Position numbers and translations under genes: made by a program
Assembly: GCA_013152945.1 (NCBI GenBank)
Contig: JAADFL010000155.1
Location: 1 to 39,437 of the forward strand
Length of the DNA stretch: 39,437 bases
DNA from: Deltaproteobacteria bacterium
Lineage (GTDB): Bacteria > Myxococcota_A > JAADFL01
Direction of reading: 5' to 3'
The notes under the pieces: generated by a model
What the model saw: only the letters and a program-made list of their open reading frames with translations
Told to the model about the DNA's origin: nothing
Databases searched by the model: none
Shown: positions 29,824 through 38,006 of the stretch, in pieces
Position numbering within the stretch: the stretch's first letter is position 1
Layout: each line of letters opens with the position of its first letter

Positions 29824-30879
29824 TTGCCGAAAACAGCCTACAAACCATCCCTTGACTCAACTGCACGGGATTTTGCACTCGACAAGACTTCCATCAGCAG
29901 GTTCGTACCGATAGCCCCCGAAAGCATAGCCGACGGGGAAGCACGTAATTTTTCCCTTTACCTGTACGGAGATGGACGCTTCGTACTTTACAGGCGAAGC
30001 GAGCTGCCTCTTGCAATCGAAGACTTGACCCGGCTGAAAGAAAATGGAGTCGACACCTTGTGGATCCTATCCACTGACCACAAAAAATATTTGCGTCACC
30101 TTCAATCCAACCTTGAAAAAATCCTGACAGATTATAGGGTTCCGATACAAGATCGTTCCAAGCTGTTGTACGAGGTTTCCAGGGATGTAATGGAGGACCT
30201 CTTCAAGGATCCGGACGATCCCGTAAACCTGACCAGAGTCGAAAGCCTTGCAAAAGACCAGATGCATTTCCTGGAAAAAGAGCCCCTTGCCTTCAGGAGC
30301 TTGCTCGGACTCACGTGCCATCACTACTATACTTTCACCCACAGTGTTCATGTATCAATAATTTCATCCGCCCTGGCTTTAAGACAAACCATCATTGATA
30401 AAGAGAACCGGGAAAAGCTCGCCCTGGCCGGCCTGCTCCATGACCTTGGAAAGACGCTCATTTCCACGGACATTCTCGACAAACCCGGGAAACTCGACCA
30501 AAAAGAATGGATCGAGATCAAAAATCATCCAACCAACGGCAGGCAACTTGCGAAGCAGGGTGGTGTCATAGACCGCGATATTTTGGGGGCGATAGAACAA
30601 CATCACGAAAAATACATGGGAGGAGGCTATCCGAATGGAATCGGCGGAAACGAAATAAACATTCTCGCAAGATACCTGACGGTTGCCGATGTGTTCGATG
30701 CAATGACCACCAAGCGTGCGTATGACAGGCGGTATTCCGCATATGCAGCACTCGACAAGATGGTCCGGCAAATGAAGAATCTCTTTGATCCCGAAATATT
30801 GAAAGTACTAATCTCCTTGCTTGGAGAGCCGGTAATGGAAGGCATAGGCCGAAAGGTCGAATCAGGGGGCACACTATGA
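29824..30879 (+). CDS. HD-GYP domain c-di-GMP phosphodiesterase
   Basis: HD-GYP enzymes hydrolyse cyclic di-GMP and act through metal-dependent catalysis. The 351 residues divide into an N-terminal region (~1-155) of unclear fold and an HD-GYP domain (~165-335): THSVHVSIISSALALRQ, the HD pair at 206-207 (LLHDLGK), QHHEKYMGGGYPNGIGG at 259-275, and VADVFDAMTTKRAYDRRYS. Metal ligands and GYP are all present. The usual WDG before GYP reads YMG, a small departure. The start is TTG at 29824, with AAGGAG about 9 bases upstream. The stop overlaps the next start (ATGA), so expression is coupled to the FlhG-like ATPase. Confidence 0.92.
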   Translation: MPKTAYKPSLDSTARDFALDKTSISRFVPIAPESIADGEARNFSLYLYGDGRFVLYRRSELPLAIEDLTRLKENGVDTLWILSTDHKKYLRHLQSNLEKILTDYRVPIQDRSKLLYEVSRDVMEDLFKDPDDPVNLTRVESLAKDQMHFLEKEPLAFRSLLGLTCHHYYTFTHSVHVSIISSALALRQTIIDKENREKLALAGLLHDLGKTLISTDILDKPGKLDQKEWIEIKNHPTNGRQLAKQGGVIDRDILGAIEQHHEKYMGGGYPNGIGGNEINILARYLTVADVFDAMTTKRAYDRRYSAYAALDKMVRQMKNLFDPEILKVLISLLGEPVMEGIGRKVESGGTL

Positions 30880-32090
30880 GCAAGGCCGAAGAAACCGGTC
30901 GAAAACATGTAAAAAGACCGAAGTTGTGGATAGTTGCCGGAGGCAAGGGAGGAAGCGGCAAGAGCGTGGTATCCACCGGTTTGGCGTGTGCGCTTTCCTC
31001 AATGGATAAAAGCGTGATCCTTGTGGACGCTGACCTTGGCGGAGCGAATCTGCACACCTTCCTGGACCTGCCCAGGTCCGGCTTGACACTGGAAGATTTC
31101 CTGTCAAAGAGTGACATGAATATCACCAAAATAATCAAGCCGGGGCCGATAAAGGGCTTGAAAGTGATACTGGGCGCGGACGGTATGGGCAATGGGCGGG
31201 ATTTTTCCAGCCATACTGCGGAGAAACTTCTTGCAACCCTGCATAGGTTCGATGCAGACCACGTGCTATGCGACCTCGGAGCAGGCAGTTCTCCCTTTCA
31301 GCTTACTCTTTTCAACAATGCCGACCTGCCGGTTTTGGTAATCAACCCGGAGCCCACTTCCGTGGAAAACGCATATACATTCCTGAAACTATCGGTGCTC
31401 GAAAGAATCAGGTCGCATTTCGGTCTGGAGGATATTGCACAGATGTTGCGTGAGACACAGGCGCCCAAGCAAAATCTCGTACATAGCCTTACGTCCAAAT
31501 ACCATGAGGATGGGAAAAATGCGGATGGGACAATCAGTGGAAATCCAATAGGCATAGTAGTAAACCGTGTGTCAAAAGAAGCCTCTTTGAAACTGGCCTG
31601 GGGATTTGCATCGGTCGCAACCGAGCACCTGGGCATCCCGACCGGCTATGCAGGATTTGTCGAAGAGGACCCGTCCATTGCGCTCCTCGCATCGAGAAAA
31701 TTCGTGTTCTCAAGCAGGAAAGGCGCAACGATCGCCTTGGAATGCATCAGACAAATAGCCAAGAGGGGCAGCGGTGGTGAATTCAAGCCGGTCCCAACCA
31801 GGACTCCCAAAACAGGACTTGATGAAAAATTACCATTGTTCAACGACGAAATAACTGTTGATGACAAAATATTGCACATACAAACCGAAGATCTCGGACC
31901 GAGGGAAAGGGCGGTTCTGTCTCTCGTGTACTCGAGGGGCAGGATAGTCTTCAAGAAACGCCTGGGTTACGAGGAACTTGCTGCAAAAGCCATGGGTAGA
32001 GCCGGCCAACAAGAAAGGGTCGAATGGTTTCACAAGGCCATGGTGGCCGGTGTTCTACGCAACAGAATCGACGGAGGAGAAGCGGCATAG
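30876..32090 (+). CDS. flhG: FlhG/MinD-like P-loop ATPase with C-terminal extension
   Basis: FlhG (FleN/YlxH) proteins are MinD-type ATPases that limit flagellar number and stimulate FlhF. The deviant Walker A motif is GGKGGSGKS at 22-30, followed by VDADLGGANLH at 50-60 and LCDLGAG at 131-137, with a MinD-type core to about 300. Length is 404, about 100 residues more than typical FlhG; the added region (~300-404) has no recognised domain. The FlhF-activating DQAxxLR motif expected near the N-terminus is not present in MSKAEETGRKHVKRPKLWIV. The role as FlhG is therefore inferred from the ATPase family and context. An alternative is a general ParA/MinD-type partitioning or c-di-GMP-linked regulator. 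Overlaps the HD-GYP gene by ATGA. Confidence 0.7.
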   Translation: MSKAEETGRKHVKRPKLWIVAGGKGGSGKSVVSTGLACALSSMDKSVILVDADLGGANLHTFLDLPRSGLTLEDFLSKSDMNITKIIKPGPIKGLKVILGADGMGNGRDFSSHTAEKLLATLHRFDADHVLCDLGAGSSPFQLTLFNNADLPVLVINPEPTSVENAYTFLKLSVLERIRSHFGLEDIAQMLRETQAPKQNLVHSLTSKYHEDGKNADGTISGNPIGIVVNRVSKEASLKLAWGFASVATEHLGIPTGYAGFVEEDPSIALLASRKFVFSSRKGATIALECIRQIAKRGSGGEFKPVPTRTPKTGLDEKLPLFNDEITVDDKILHIQTEDLGPRERAVLSLVYSRGRIVFKKRLGYEELAAKAMGRAGQQERVEWFHKAMVAGVLRNRIDGGEAA

Positions 32091-32116
32091 AACACGCTGG
32101 GAGGCATTAAAAAACA

Positions 32117-32938
32117 ATGGAATCATTTGATGTTGGATGGGTAATGATGGCGGGCACCTCGGCTTTCCTTTGTGATCGCCTTGCCTCTCTTCTTTCAGAT
32201 TCGGGAATCCCGTTGCAGTTGGAAGATCGAATCGTAACAAACAACGGGAGTCCCAAGCCTTGCCTTGTGATTGCCGACGCCTCGGCGTTGGCCGCGGCCC
32301 ACCCTTCAGATATCGAGTCGTTCAATGCTCCCATTCTGGGAGTGGCGGACAATAACAAAGACGCTGCAGGTACATTTCCGGTAAAACCACATCTATGGCT
32401 CGATCCAGGTCATTGCGACGAAGATATATTGTTCCAGTTGAGCGGAATTCTTTTCGAAAGAAACAGGAAAAGACGCCATCCAAGGGCATTGGTCAGGTTT
32501 GCCGTAGATTACACCATCAGTGGGCTTTGTCGTACATCGCTTTGCACCAACCTCAGCCTGGGTGGTCTATTCATACTTTCCTTGATCCCCCCTGAACCGG
32601 AGACCAATGTACAAGTCGAACTCTATACCGATATCAAAAATGCTTCCTTGTCCTTTAATTGCACGGTCTTGTACTCATTGGTTCCCGATGCCTCATCATC
32701 ATGGATAGGTCCGAGGGGAAATGGTCCCAAAGTGGCTAAGCCGGGATTTGCAGCCATATTCAATGATCTCGGCCCCAAGGCGAGCTTTGAGATCAAGAAA
32801 ATCATCGAAAGCCGCATAGAGATGTTCAGGGCCGGAGGTCTTGAATACAAGATTGCCAAGATTCCAGCCGTAAACAAGGCTCCTGATACTATAACGCGGG
32901 ACAACGCCCTAGATGACCAAATGAATATCGGTGAGTGA
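32117..32938 (+). CDS. PilZ-domain protein with N-terminal receiver-like region
   Basis: The 273-residue protein has a PilZ domain at about 115-240: arginine motif RKRRHPRALVRFAVDY near 117-132 and TNLSLGGLFILSLIPP near 144-159, both complete. The N-terminal ~110 residues show alternating alpha-beta character (PCLVIADASALAAAHPSDIE, APILGVADNN), resembling a degenerate receiver domain without a clear phospho-acceptor. It should bind cyclic di-GMP. It is the last gene of the HD-GYP/FlhG-like unit, 26 bases after the ATPase gene. GGGAGG lies 12 bases before the ATG, somewhat far. Confidence 0.85.
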   Translation: MESFDVGWVMMAGTSAFLCDRLASLLSDSGIPLQLEDRIVTNNGSPKPCLVIADASALAAAHPSDIESFNAPILGVADNNKDAAGTFPVKPHLWLDPGHCDEDILFQLSGILFERNRKRRHPRALVRFAVDYTISGLCRTSLCTNLSLGGLFILSLIPPEPETNVQVELYTDIKNASLSFNCTVLYSLVPDASSSWIGPRGNGPKVAKPGFAAIFNDLGPKASFEIKKIIESRIEMFRAGGLEYKIAKIPAVNKAPDTITRDNALDDQMNIGE

Positions 32939-33016
32939 GCCAAGGGCAAACACACTCTTGGAAAGCAGGCTCCAAACATGTAAAAATCCCGGTTGGCGCT
33001 TACGATGCCATGCTCC

Positions 33017-33036
33017 GCCGGGCACATTACCCCGGC
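33017..33036. terminator. Hairpin between convergent PilZ and kinase genes
   Basis: GCCGGG and CCCGGC form a perfect 6-bp stem with an 8-base loop, with CTCC and GGAG further out able to pair. It lies between two converging genes, so it may end transcripts from both sides. No long T tract follows, so confidence is low. Confidence 0.35.
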
Positions 33037-33082
33037 AAAGGTCTTTGGAGCAATTGTTGATAGTCCTCGAAGGCATTACCAA

Positions 33083-34459
33083 TCAGCCCTTGGATAACTC
33101 TGCCTTCACAACCCTGCCGATACGAACCAGGGAATAGGGCTTTTTTACAAACTGACCTGCTCCAATCTTCAATGCCTCTTTGACGCGATCCGTCTCGGCG
33201 AATCCACTGGTAATAACGGCCTTCTGGCCCGGCCGTATTGTCAAAATCCTGCGATATGTCTCCAGTCCGTCGATCCCCGGTGGCATGATCATATCCAGGA
33301 CGACCAAATCAAATTCATTGTCCTTGAAAAGTTCTATCGCCTTTTCTCCACTGGGGGCGGATGATGCTTCATAACCAAGCCTGCTCAATATGTTGGTCAG
33401 GATGTTACGCTGGCTTTCCACGTCATCAACAACCAGGATTTTCTCACCCTTGCCTTCCAGGTCCGTTATTCGGGTCTCGTTTTCGGGAACCTCTATTTCA
33501 AAGGCTTCCCTGGTAGCAGAAAAATATATATCGAAGGTGGAGCCGACCTCCGGGACACTGTTCACCTCGATGATACCGTCATGCTCCTTGATAGTCTGGT
33601 AAACGAGTGTCATTCCCAACCCCGTCCCTCTCCTCTTCATGATCTTCTTGGTGAAAAACGGCTCGAAAATCCTGCTTTGATCCTCTTTCTTGATGCCCAC
33701 ACCATTGTCTCGAACCGTTAGTACCACGTATTCTCCCGATGACAACTTCAAATCAGCTTGTGCAATTCCATCCTCGACATAAATATTCTTGGTGGCTATT
33801 TCAACGACTCCACCCTCCTTGCACGCATCCATTGCATTACTGGTAAGGTTCAACAATACCTTGCTAAGAGCATAACCATCACCTTTGATATTGAGCAGAT
33901 CAGACATGAGTGATGTCTTTACATTGACCCCGGCATGAATCTTTTTGAGTTCCAGCATGGTCGGTGATGCCAGGAATTCCTCAACCAGGTGATTCAAGCT
34001 CAAAGGTTTCTTCTCTTCCATTCCGCCCCTGGTTATCGTCAGCAGGTCATTGATCATAGCAGCCATCTGCCTGGAGGCATCCAAGGCTCCTTCGACGTAT
34101 TCCATGTTTTCGTCGTCTTTGGCCATACTAATGTGAAGCAGCTCCAGATATCCTACGATTCCGGCCAGAATATTGTTTCCATCATGTGCCACTCCACCTG
34201 CCAATAAACCAAGAGCCTCCATCTTTTCGGCCCTGGCCATTTTTTTCTGTAGTGCCTTGAATTCCCGTGTTCTTTCGATTACCTTGCGTTCCATATTGGA
34301 ATATAGATCATAGTAATTCTGAATCGATTGTTCACTCTCTTCCTTGGTCAGCCTAAGTTCATTTTCCAAGTGCCGGATCCTGGTTTCAAGTACCCGGATC
34401 TTCTCTTCGAAAGTTTTCCCGGCTTCTCCTGCTTTTTCTTTTTTACCTGTCTTGTTCAT
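33083..34459 (-). CDS. Cytosolic hybrid histidine kinase with receiver domain
   Basis: The kinase phosphorylates its own His and a C-terminal receiver. From ATG 34459, whose ATGA overlaps the stop of the HDOD gene, it has 458 residues. A long coiled coil (~10-80) leads to the H-box LAGGVAHDGNNILAGIVGY with His 92; the usual Phe of HDFNN is Gly here. N-box NLTSNAMDA is near 204-212, DNGVGI near 251-256, and the GTGLGM lid near 278. The receiver (~340-455) has DD at 345-346, D389 in VVLDMIMPPG and Lys in FVKKPYS. No membrane helix or PAS domain is present, so input probably comes through the coiled coil or a partner protein. A longer frame from 34561 would overlap the HDOD gene by 100 bases and is unlikely. 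Confidence 0.88.
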   Translation of the reverse strand: MNKTGKKEKAGEAGKTFEEKIRVLETRIRHLENELRLTKEESEQSIQNYYDLYSNMERKVIERTREFKALQKKMARAEKMEALGLLAGGVAHDGNNILAGIVGYLELLHISMAKDDENMEYVEGALDASRQMAAMINDLLTITRGGMEEKKPLSLNHLVEEFLASPTMLELKKIHAGVNVKTSLMSDLLNIKGDGYALSKVLLNLTSNAMDACKEGGVVEIATKNIYVEDGIAQADLKLSSGEYVVLTVRDNGVGIKKEDQSRIFEPFFTKKIMKRRGTGLGMTLVYQTIKEHDGIIEVNSVPEVGSTFDIYFSATREAFEIEVPENETRITDLEGKGEKILVVDDVESQRNILTNILSRLGYEASSAPSGEKAIELFKDNEFDLVVLDMIMPPGIDGLETYRRILTIRPGQKAVITSGFAETDRVKEALKIGAGQFVKKPYSLVRIGRVVKAELSKG

Positions 34460-35424
34460 ACCTTGAAAAGTCCCCTGCCTTCCATTCTGGCAAACTCCAG
34501 CCTCATATCTTTCAATATCAACTGCAACGCAACAGGGCTCAACTTCAGCCTTCTCAGGCAATACCTGTACAATTCCTCTTCCTGGTATCGTGCATCGCCG
34601 AAGCCGAACTCCCCTCCCCTACATAGGTACTCACATACGAATAACGTAGATGCCAGCTTCGAAAACTCGCTGGCCCCAAGCTTGTCGGGTTTGTGATGAT
34701 ACGTAATACTCATCGACAATTCATCGGGAAAATCCCATTTTTCAGAAATAACACCACCAACCTCGGCATGCTCGAATCCCAGGACCTTTTTCTCGACCCA
34801 AATAAGGTTTTTTCTTTCCTTCTTTGATACCTGCAACACCTCTCTAAATTTATACGGCATCAACTGGTCCTCAACTATCAATCCGATATCATGCAATAAT
34901 CCGGCTGCATAGGCATTCTCTCCTCTCTCTCCGAACTCCCTCCTGAAAATCATCTTGCCGAGCAGGGCCACGGCTACACTGTGCTTCCAGAGTGAAGCCC
35001 TCGAATAACCTTCCACTTCGTGTCCTTGCTCGAAAATCTCACAGACCTTTTGACTTAGAACTATCTCTTTCAATGCATCAAAACCAATCCAAATCACGGC
35101 CTGATCTATTTCACTGATAGTCTTCCTCGATCCAAAATATGCGGAGTTCGCCACTTTGAGAACTTTTGCGGTCAAGGGTGGATCAATTGCGATTATTTCC
35201 TTCAACGCCCTCACGTTGGCGGCTGGATTGTCGATGATATCGAGGATCCCTGCAACAACACCACGAATTGAAGAAATCTGCGACTGGCTCACCAGGTCCA
35301 TGAGGGAAAGAAGAGCCGGATTCCGCTGCTCCTCGCCATTGCTCTCACCTTTCACCTCGGATGTTCCGCTCACAACGCCCCCTTCTTGGGTAAGGTCCCT
35401 TGACATGTCGGATAAACAGAACAC
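34456..35424 (-). CDS. HDOD domain signalling protein
   Basis: HDOD proteins are non-catalytic or unproven relatives of HD hydrolases, often coupled to two-component and c-di-GMP signalling. The 322-residue product contains a domain from about 45 to 250: IIAIDPPLTAKVLKVANSAY, FGSRKTISEIDQAVIWIGFD, then AGLLHDIGLIVEDQL and FEHAEVGGVISEKWDFPDEL with ITYHHKP. The start is probably GTG at 35424; the SD is weak. It lies 16 bases after the GGDEF gene and overlaps the kinase by four bases, so the three appear to be one transcription unit. Confidence 0.88.
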   Translation of the reverse strand: MFCLSDMSRDLTQEGGVVSGTSEVKGESNGEEQRNPALLSLMDLVSQSQISSIRGVVAGILDIIDNPAANVRALKEIIAIDPPLTAKVLKVANSAYFGSRKTISEIDQAVIWIGFDALKEIVLSQKVCEIFEQGHEVEGYSRASLWKHSVAVALLGKMIFRREFGERGENAYAAGLLHDIGLIVEDQLMPYKFREVLQVSKKERKNLIWVEKKVLGFEHAEVGGVISEKWDFPDELSMSITYHHKPDKLGASEFSKLASTLFVCEYLCRGGEFGFGDARYQEEELYRYCLRRLKLSPVALQLILKDMRLEFARMEGRGLFKV

Positions 35425-35440
35425 GTTACAGAGCCTAATG

Positions 35441-36514
35441 TCAACCTAAAGGCCGAACCGTGTTCTTTCCGGCCGCCTTTGCTTCGTACAACATTTGGTC
35501 AGCCCTCCGTACAAGGTTTTCGGCACTCTCCCCTTTTTGGGCGACCGCCCACCCCACCGATATGGTAACCTTCAATGTCATGTCTTCCAGTAAAACCTGC
35601 AGCTTCTCTATAGCCCTGCGCGCCCTTTCCCCCAAAATAAATGCAGTGGATTCATCCACATCTCTGCACACTACAGCAAATTCCTCACCTCCGTATCTGG
35701 CAACTATGTCGTCTTTTCGCAGGAAACTGCGTTCTACCGTACGGGATATCGATTTCAGTACCGTATCGCCGAACTGATGTCCGTATATGTCGTTTACTTG
35801 CTTGAAGTCATCAATATCCATCATGAACAGGGCGGTCTTGGCTCCGGTAATTTCGAAATTCTTTATTGCTCCTTCAAGCTGAGCATCCAGGCTGCGGCGA
35901 TTCAACAAGGTGGTTAATGGATCCCTCTCTGCCTCGTCTTTTACAATTTGCAGTTCTTCCTGCATCTTGGCCAACTTGTGAGACAATTCCATCAAATCGG
36001 CTTGTTCTCTTGCTCGCTCGCGTTCAATGATCTCCTTTATTTTCGCCGCTGTCCGACCGGCAAAATTTTTGACTTCCTGAAGGTCGCCGGTCTCCACCGC
36101 ACTCATTACGTCGTCGAGCATTGCCAATATTTCCCGGCCGTCCTTGTCTTTTTCCGCCAGGGATCTCTCCAGGTTCTTTACCAATTCCTCAATAAGAACC
36201 CTGCCTGCGTTCTTCTGGGCCAAATATTCGGAAGACTCAATACGTCGCTGATTCCTCACAGTGTGTCTGATTTCACGATAACATTCTCTCCTGGCTCTGC
36301 CATGGGATATATCAAGAGGTCCCAGTAAAACTTCCCTTGACAATTCTTCGCACTTTTTCTGGAAGACTTCGCGACTCAAGGCCCTTGTCGGAAGGCTGAA
36401 CATGGACAATATCTCCAGGATCGATGCTATTGTATCCCTGGCTTCATGCAGATCCGTCCGCTCACTGCCAAACAAACCGCTGACCTGCCTTTTCCTCATC
36501 CCATCCAACCACAT
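35441..36514 (-). CDS. Diguanylate cyclase (GGDEF) with I-site
   Basis: This enzyme makes cyclic di-GMP from two GTP. The 357-residue protein has an N-terminal helical, coiled-coil region (~20-200) with no recognised sensor domain. The GGDEF domain covers about 195-357: DPLTTLLNRRSLDAQLEGAI, MMDIDDFKQVNDIYGHQFGD, and the active site ARYGGEEFAVV. An RKDD motif sits five residues before GGEEF, which matches the product-inhibition I-site. All catalytic residues are present, so activity is expected. It is soluble (no membrane helix seen), 61 bases after pilT. Confidence 0.92.
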   Translation of the reverse strand: MWLDGMRKRQVSGLFGSERTDLHEARDTIASILEILSMFSLPTRALSREVFQKKCEELSREVLLGPLDISHGRARRECYREIRHTVRNQRRIESSEYLAQKNAGRVLIEELVKNLERSLAEKDKDGREILAMLDDVMSAVETGDLQEVKNFAGRTAAKIKEIIERERAREQADLMELSHKLAKMQEELQIVKDEAERDPLTTLLNRRSLDAQLEGAIKNFEITGAKTALFMMDIDDFKQVNDIYGHQFGDTVLKSISRTVERSFLRKDDIVARYGGEEFAVVCRDVDESTAFILGERARRAIEKLQVLLEDMTLKVTISVGWAVAQKGESAENLVRRADQMLYEAKAAGKNTVRPLG

Positions 36515-36575
36515 CGCCTAAACACCATTTTTGTCCGGCTGACCACGAAAGGTCACCACCTCGATCATAAATGCC

Positions 36576-37655
36576 CTACATGACCTGAAGGCTTCTCATG
36601 AAATCGTTCGGACTGTGGGCTGCAGCACGCGCAATATCCAGCTCGACCAGGTTCGATTCGTATAATTTACGCAAATCCTGGTCCAACGTGTGCATACCCT
36701 CTGAATTACCCCTGGCTATCTTTTCCAGCAATGACCTCTTTCCCTCGGACTTTCTTATATACTCCTGTATTCCGCCGGCCCTCAGCATGACTTCTGTTGC
36801 AAGGACCCTCTGTTTCAACCCTTTCATGGGTAATAATCTCTGGCTCAAGACAACCTGTAAGGAACTCGCCAGCCTCGTTCTGGCCGCCTGTTGCTCCAGT
36901 TGTGGAAAAAGGCTGATAATGTGCTCAATAGTTGAAGTCACATCCACGGTATGGATGGTGGAAAATATCAGGTGCCCTTTCTCTGCGGCCAAGAGCGCTA
37001 CTCTGACTGTATTCAGATCACGTATCTCGCCGATAAATACTATGTCCGGGTCTTCCCGCAGCGCGGCCCAAAGCCCACTATCGAAACTGGACACATCATT
37101 GCCCACCTCCCTCTGACTCAACAGGCTCTTTCCCGGCTTAATTATAAATTCAACCGGATCTTCGATGGTTACGATATGCCTGTTCTGGGTATCGGCGATA
37201 AATTGCAAGACCGACGCAATTGTCGTGGACTTGCCCTGCCCGGTAGCGCCTGTCACAAGAACCAACCCCCTTTCCAGGTCGGCGATCTTCTTTACCGCAG
37301 GTGGTAAACGCAAAGAGGCAAAATCCGGAATATCCAGTGGAATGATCCGCATTACCAATGCCGGTTCGCCAAAAGATTTGAACCTGTGAACCCTGAACCG
37401 CGAAGCTCCCTGCCATTCCACGGAAAAATCTATCTGGTCTTCTTGTTTCGCTTCTTCCCTCAAGAGCGGGGGCGTAATGCGTTCCGCTATCTCATGCATT
37501 TCTTCACGGGTGAATGGATTGAGATCCACTGGTGTCAAATCGCCTGTCATGCGTATCATTGGTGGATGACCTACCCGGAAGTGGACATCCGATGCCTTGA
37601 GCCTAACTGCCTCTGCAAGGACCTTTCCTACTCTCTGAACGGTTTCTGAAGCCAA
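36576..37655 (-). CDS. PilT-type retraction ATPase
   Basis: PilT-family hexamers drive type IV pilus retraction. The 359-residue protein has the N-terminal domain (KASDVHFRVGHPPMIRM) and a complete ATPase: Walker A GATGQGKS at 136-143, the Asp box VTIEDPVEF at 162-170, Walker B DPDIVFIGEIRD near 202-213, and the His box GHLIFSTIHTVDV near 227-239. The start is TTG at 37655, with GGAGG 7 bases upstream. No other pilus genes are in the window, so whether it is PilT or PilU, or serves a pilus coded elsewhere, is not settled. It heads the unit containing the GGDEF, HDOD and kinase genes. Confidence 0.88.
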   Translation of the reverse strand: MASETVQRVGKVLAEAVRLKASDVHFRVGHPPMIRMTGDLTPVDLNPFTREEMHEIAERITPPLLREEAKQEDQIDFSVEWQGASRFRVHRFKSFGEPALVMRIIPLDIPDFASLRLPPAVKKIADLERGLVLVTGATGQGKSTTIASVLQFIADTQNRHIVTIEDPVEFIIKPGKSLLSQREVGNDVSSFDSGLWAALREDPDIVFIGEIRDLNTVRVALLAAEKGHLIFSTIHTVDVTSTIEHIISLFPQLEQQAARTRLASSLQVVLSQRLLPMKGLKQRVLATEVMLRAGGIQEYIRKSEGKRSLLEKIARGNSEGMHTLDQDLRKLYESNLVELDIARAAAHSPNDFMRSLQVM

Positions 37656-37697
37656 ACTCGTACCTCCATACAGACCGTGTTTCCTCCCAAATAGTAA

Positions 37698-37724
37698 TTT
37701 CGGTTAGAAAAACTAAATATTAAG
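37698..37724 (-). promoter_or_regulatory. Weak sigma-28-like promoter of pilT
   Basis: On the minus strand TTAATATT (37717-37724) and ACCGAAAT (37698-37705) are separated by exactly 11 bases. The -35 matches 5 of 8 consensus positions and the -10 keeps CCGA. The pilT start is 43 bases downstream of the -10 element. Confidence 0.3.
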
Positions 37725-37828
37725 GCATGGATCCATATTTATTTCATGTGTATTCAGCCGATGACAAAAGCACGTATTCTGTCCGTCCATGGGTCCTTGT
37801 TTTTCAAATATATAATATATGCATGCTC

Positions 37829-37857
37829 TTGCTTGATTGGCCCACAATCATTAACAT
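37829..37857 (+). promoter_or_regulatory. Possible sigma-70 promoter of the potassium channel
   Basis: TTGCTT (37829-37834) and TAACAT (37852-37857) are separated by 17 bases; each is a moderate match. The surrounding DNA is AT-rich (37800-37822). The channel start is 150 bases downstream, leaving a long leader. Confidence 0.3.
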
Positions 37858-37925
37858 AGGTTGCCTGGAAAAGCCGGAGGCGCGACAAGAAAGTAATACT
37901 TGCAGGTATTCCGAGGAGGAGTAAG

Positions 37926-37985
37926 TTGAACAGGACGCTTAAAGAGCCGGCAGGATGCGGAAAATACCATCGGCAGCGGCTCTGA
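37926..37985 (+). CDS. Possible 19-residue leader peptide upstream of the channel
   Basis: A TTG at 37926 is placed 4 bases after GAGGAGGAG and opens 19 codons (MNRTLKEPAGCGKYHRQRL) ending in TGA 21 bases before the channel start. The stem at 37944-37982 falls entirely inside this short frame, so translation would open it. The reading frame is too short to prove by sequence alone. Confidence 0.3.
   Translation: MNRTLKEPAGCGKYHRQRL
37944..37982 (+). promoter_or_regulatory. Stem-loop in the channel leader
   Basis: GAGCCG (37944-37949) pairs with CGGCTC (37977-37982), with a smaller inner stem GATG/CATC. A few bases upstream, AATAC and GTATT (about 37901-37916) can also pair. The channel RBS (GGGAGGG) lies 9 bases after the main stem. 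Together with the short frame it could form an attenuator-like control, but no known riboswitch motif is recognised. Confidence 0.4.
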
Positions 37986-38006
37986 CTCCAGGGAGGGTAT
38001 GCATTC

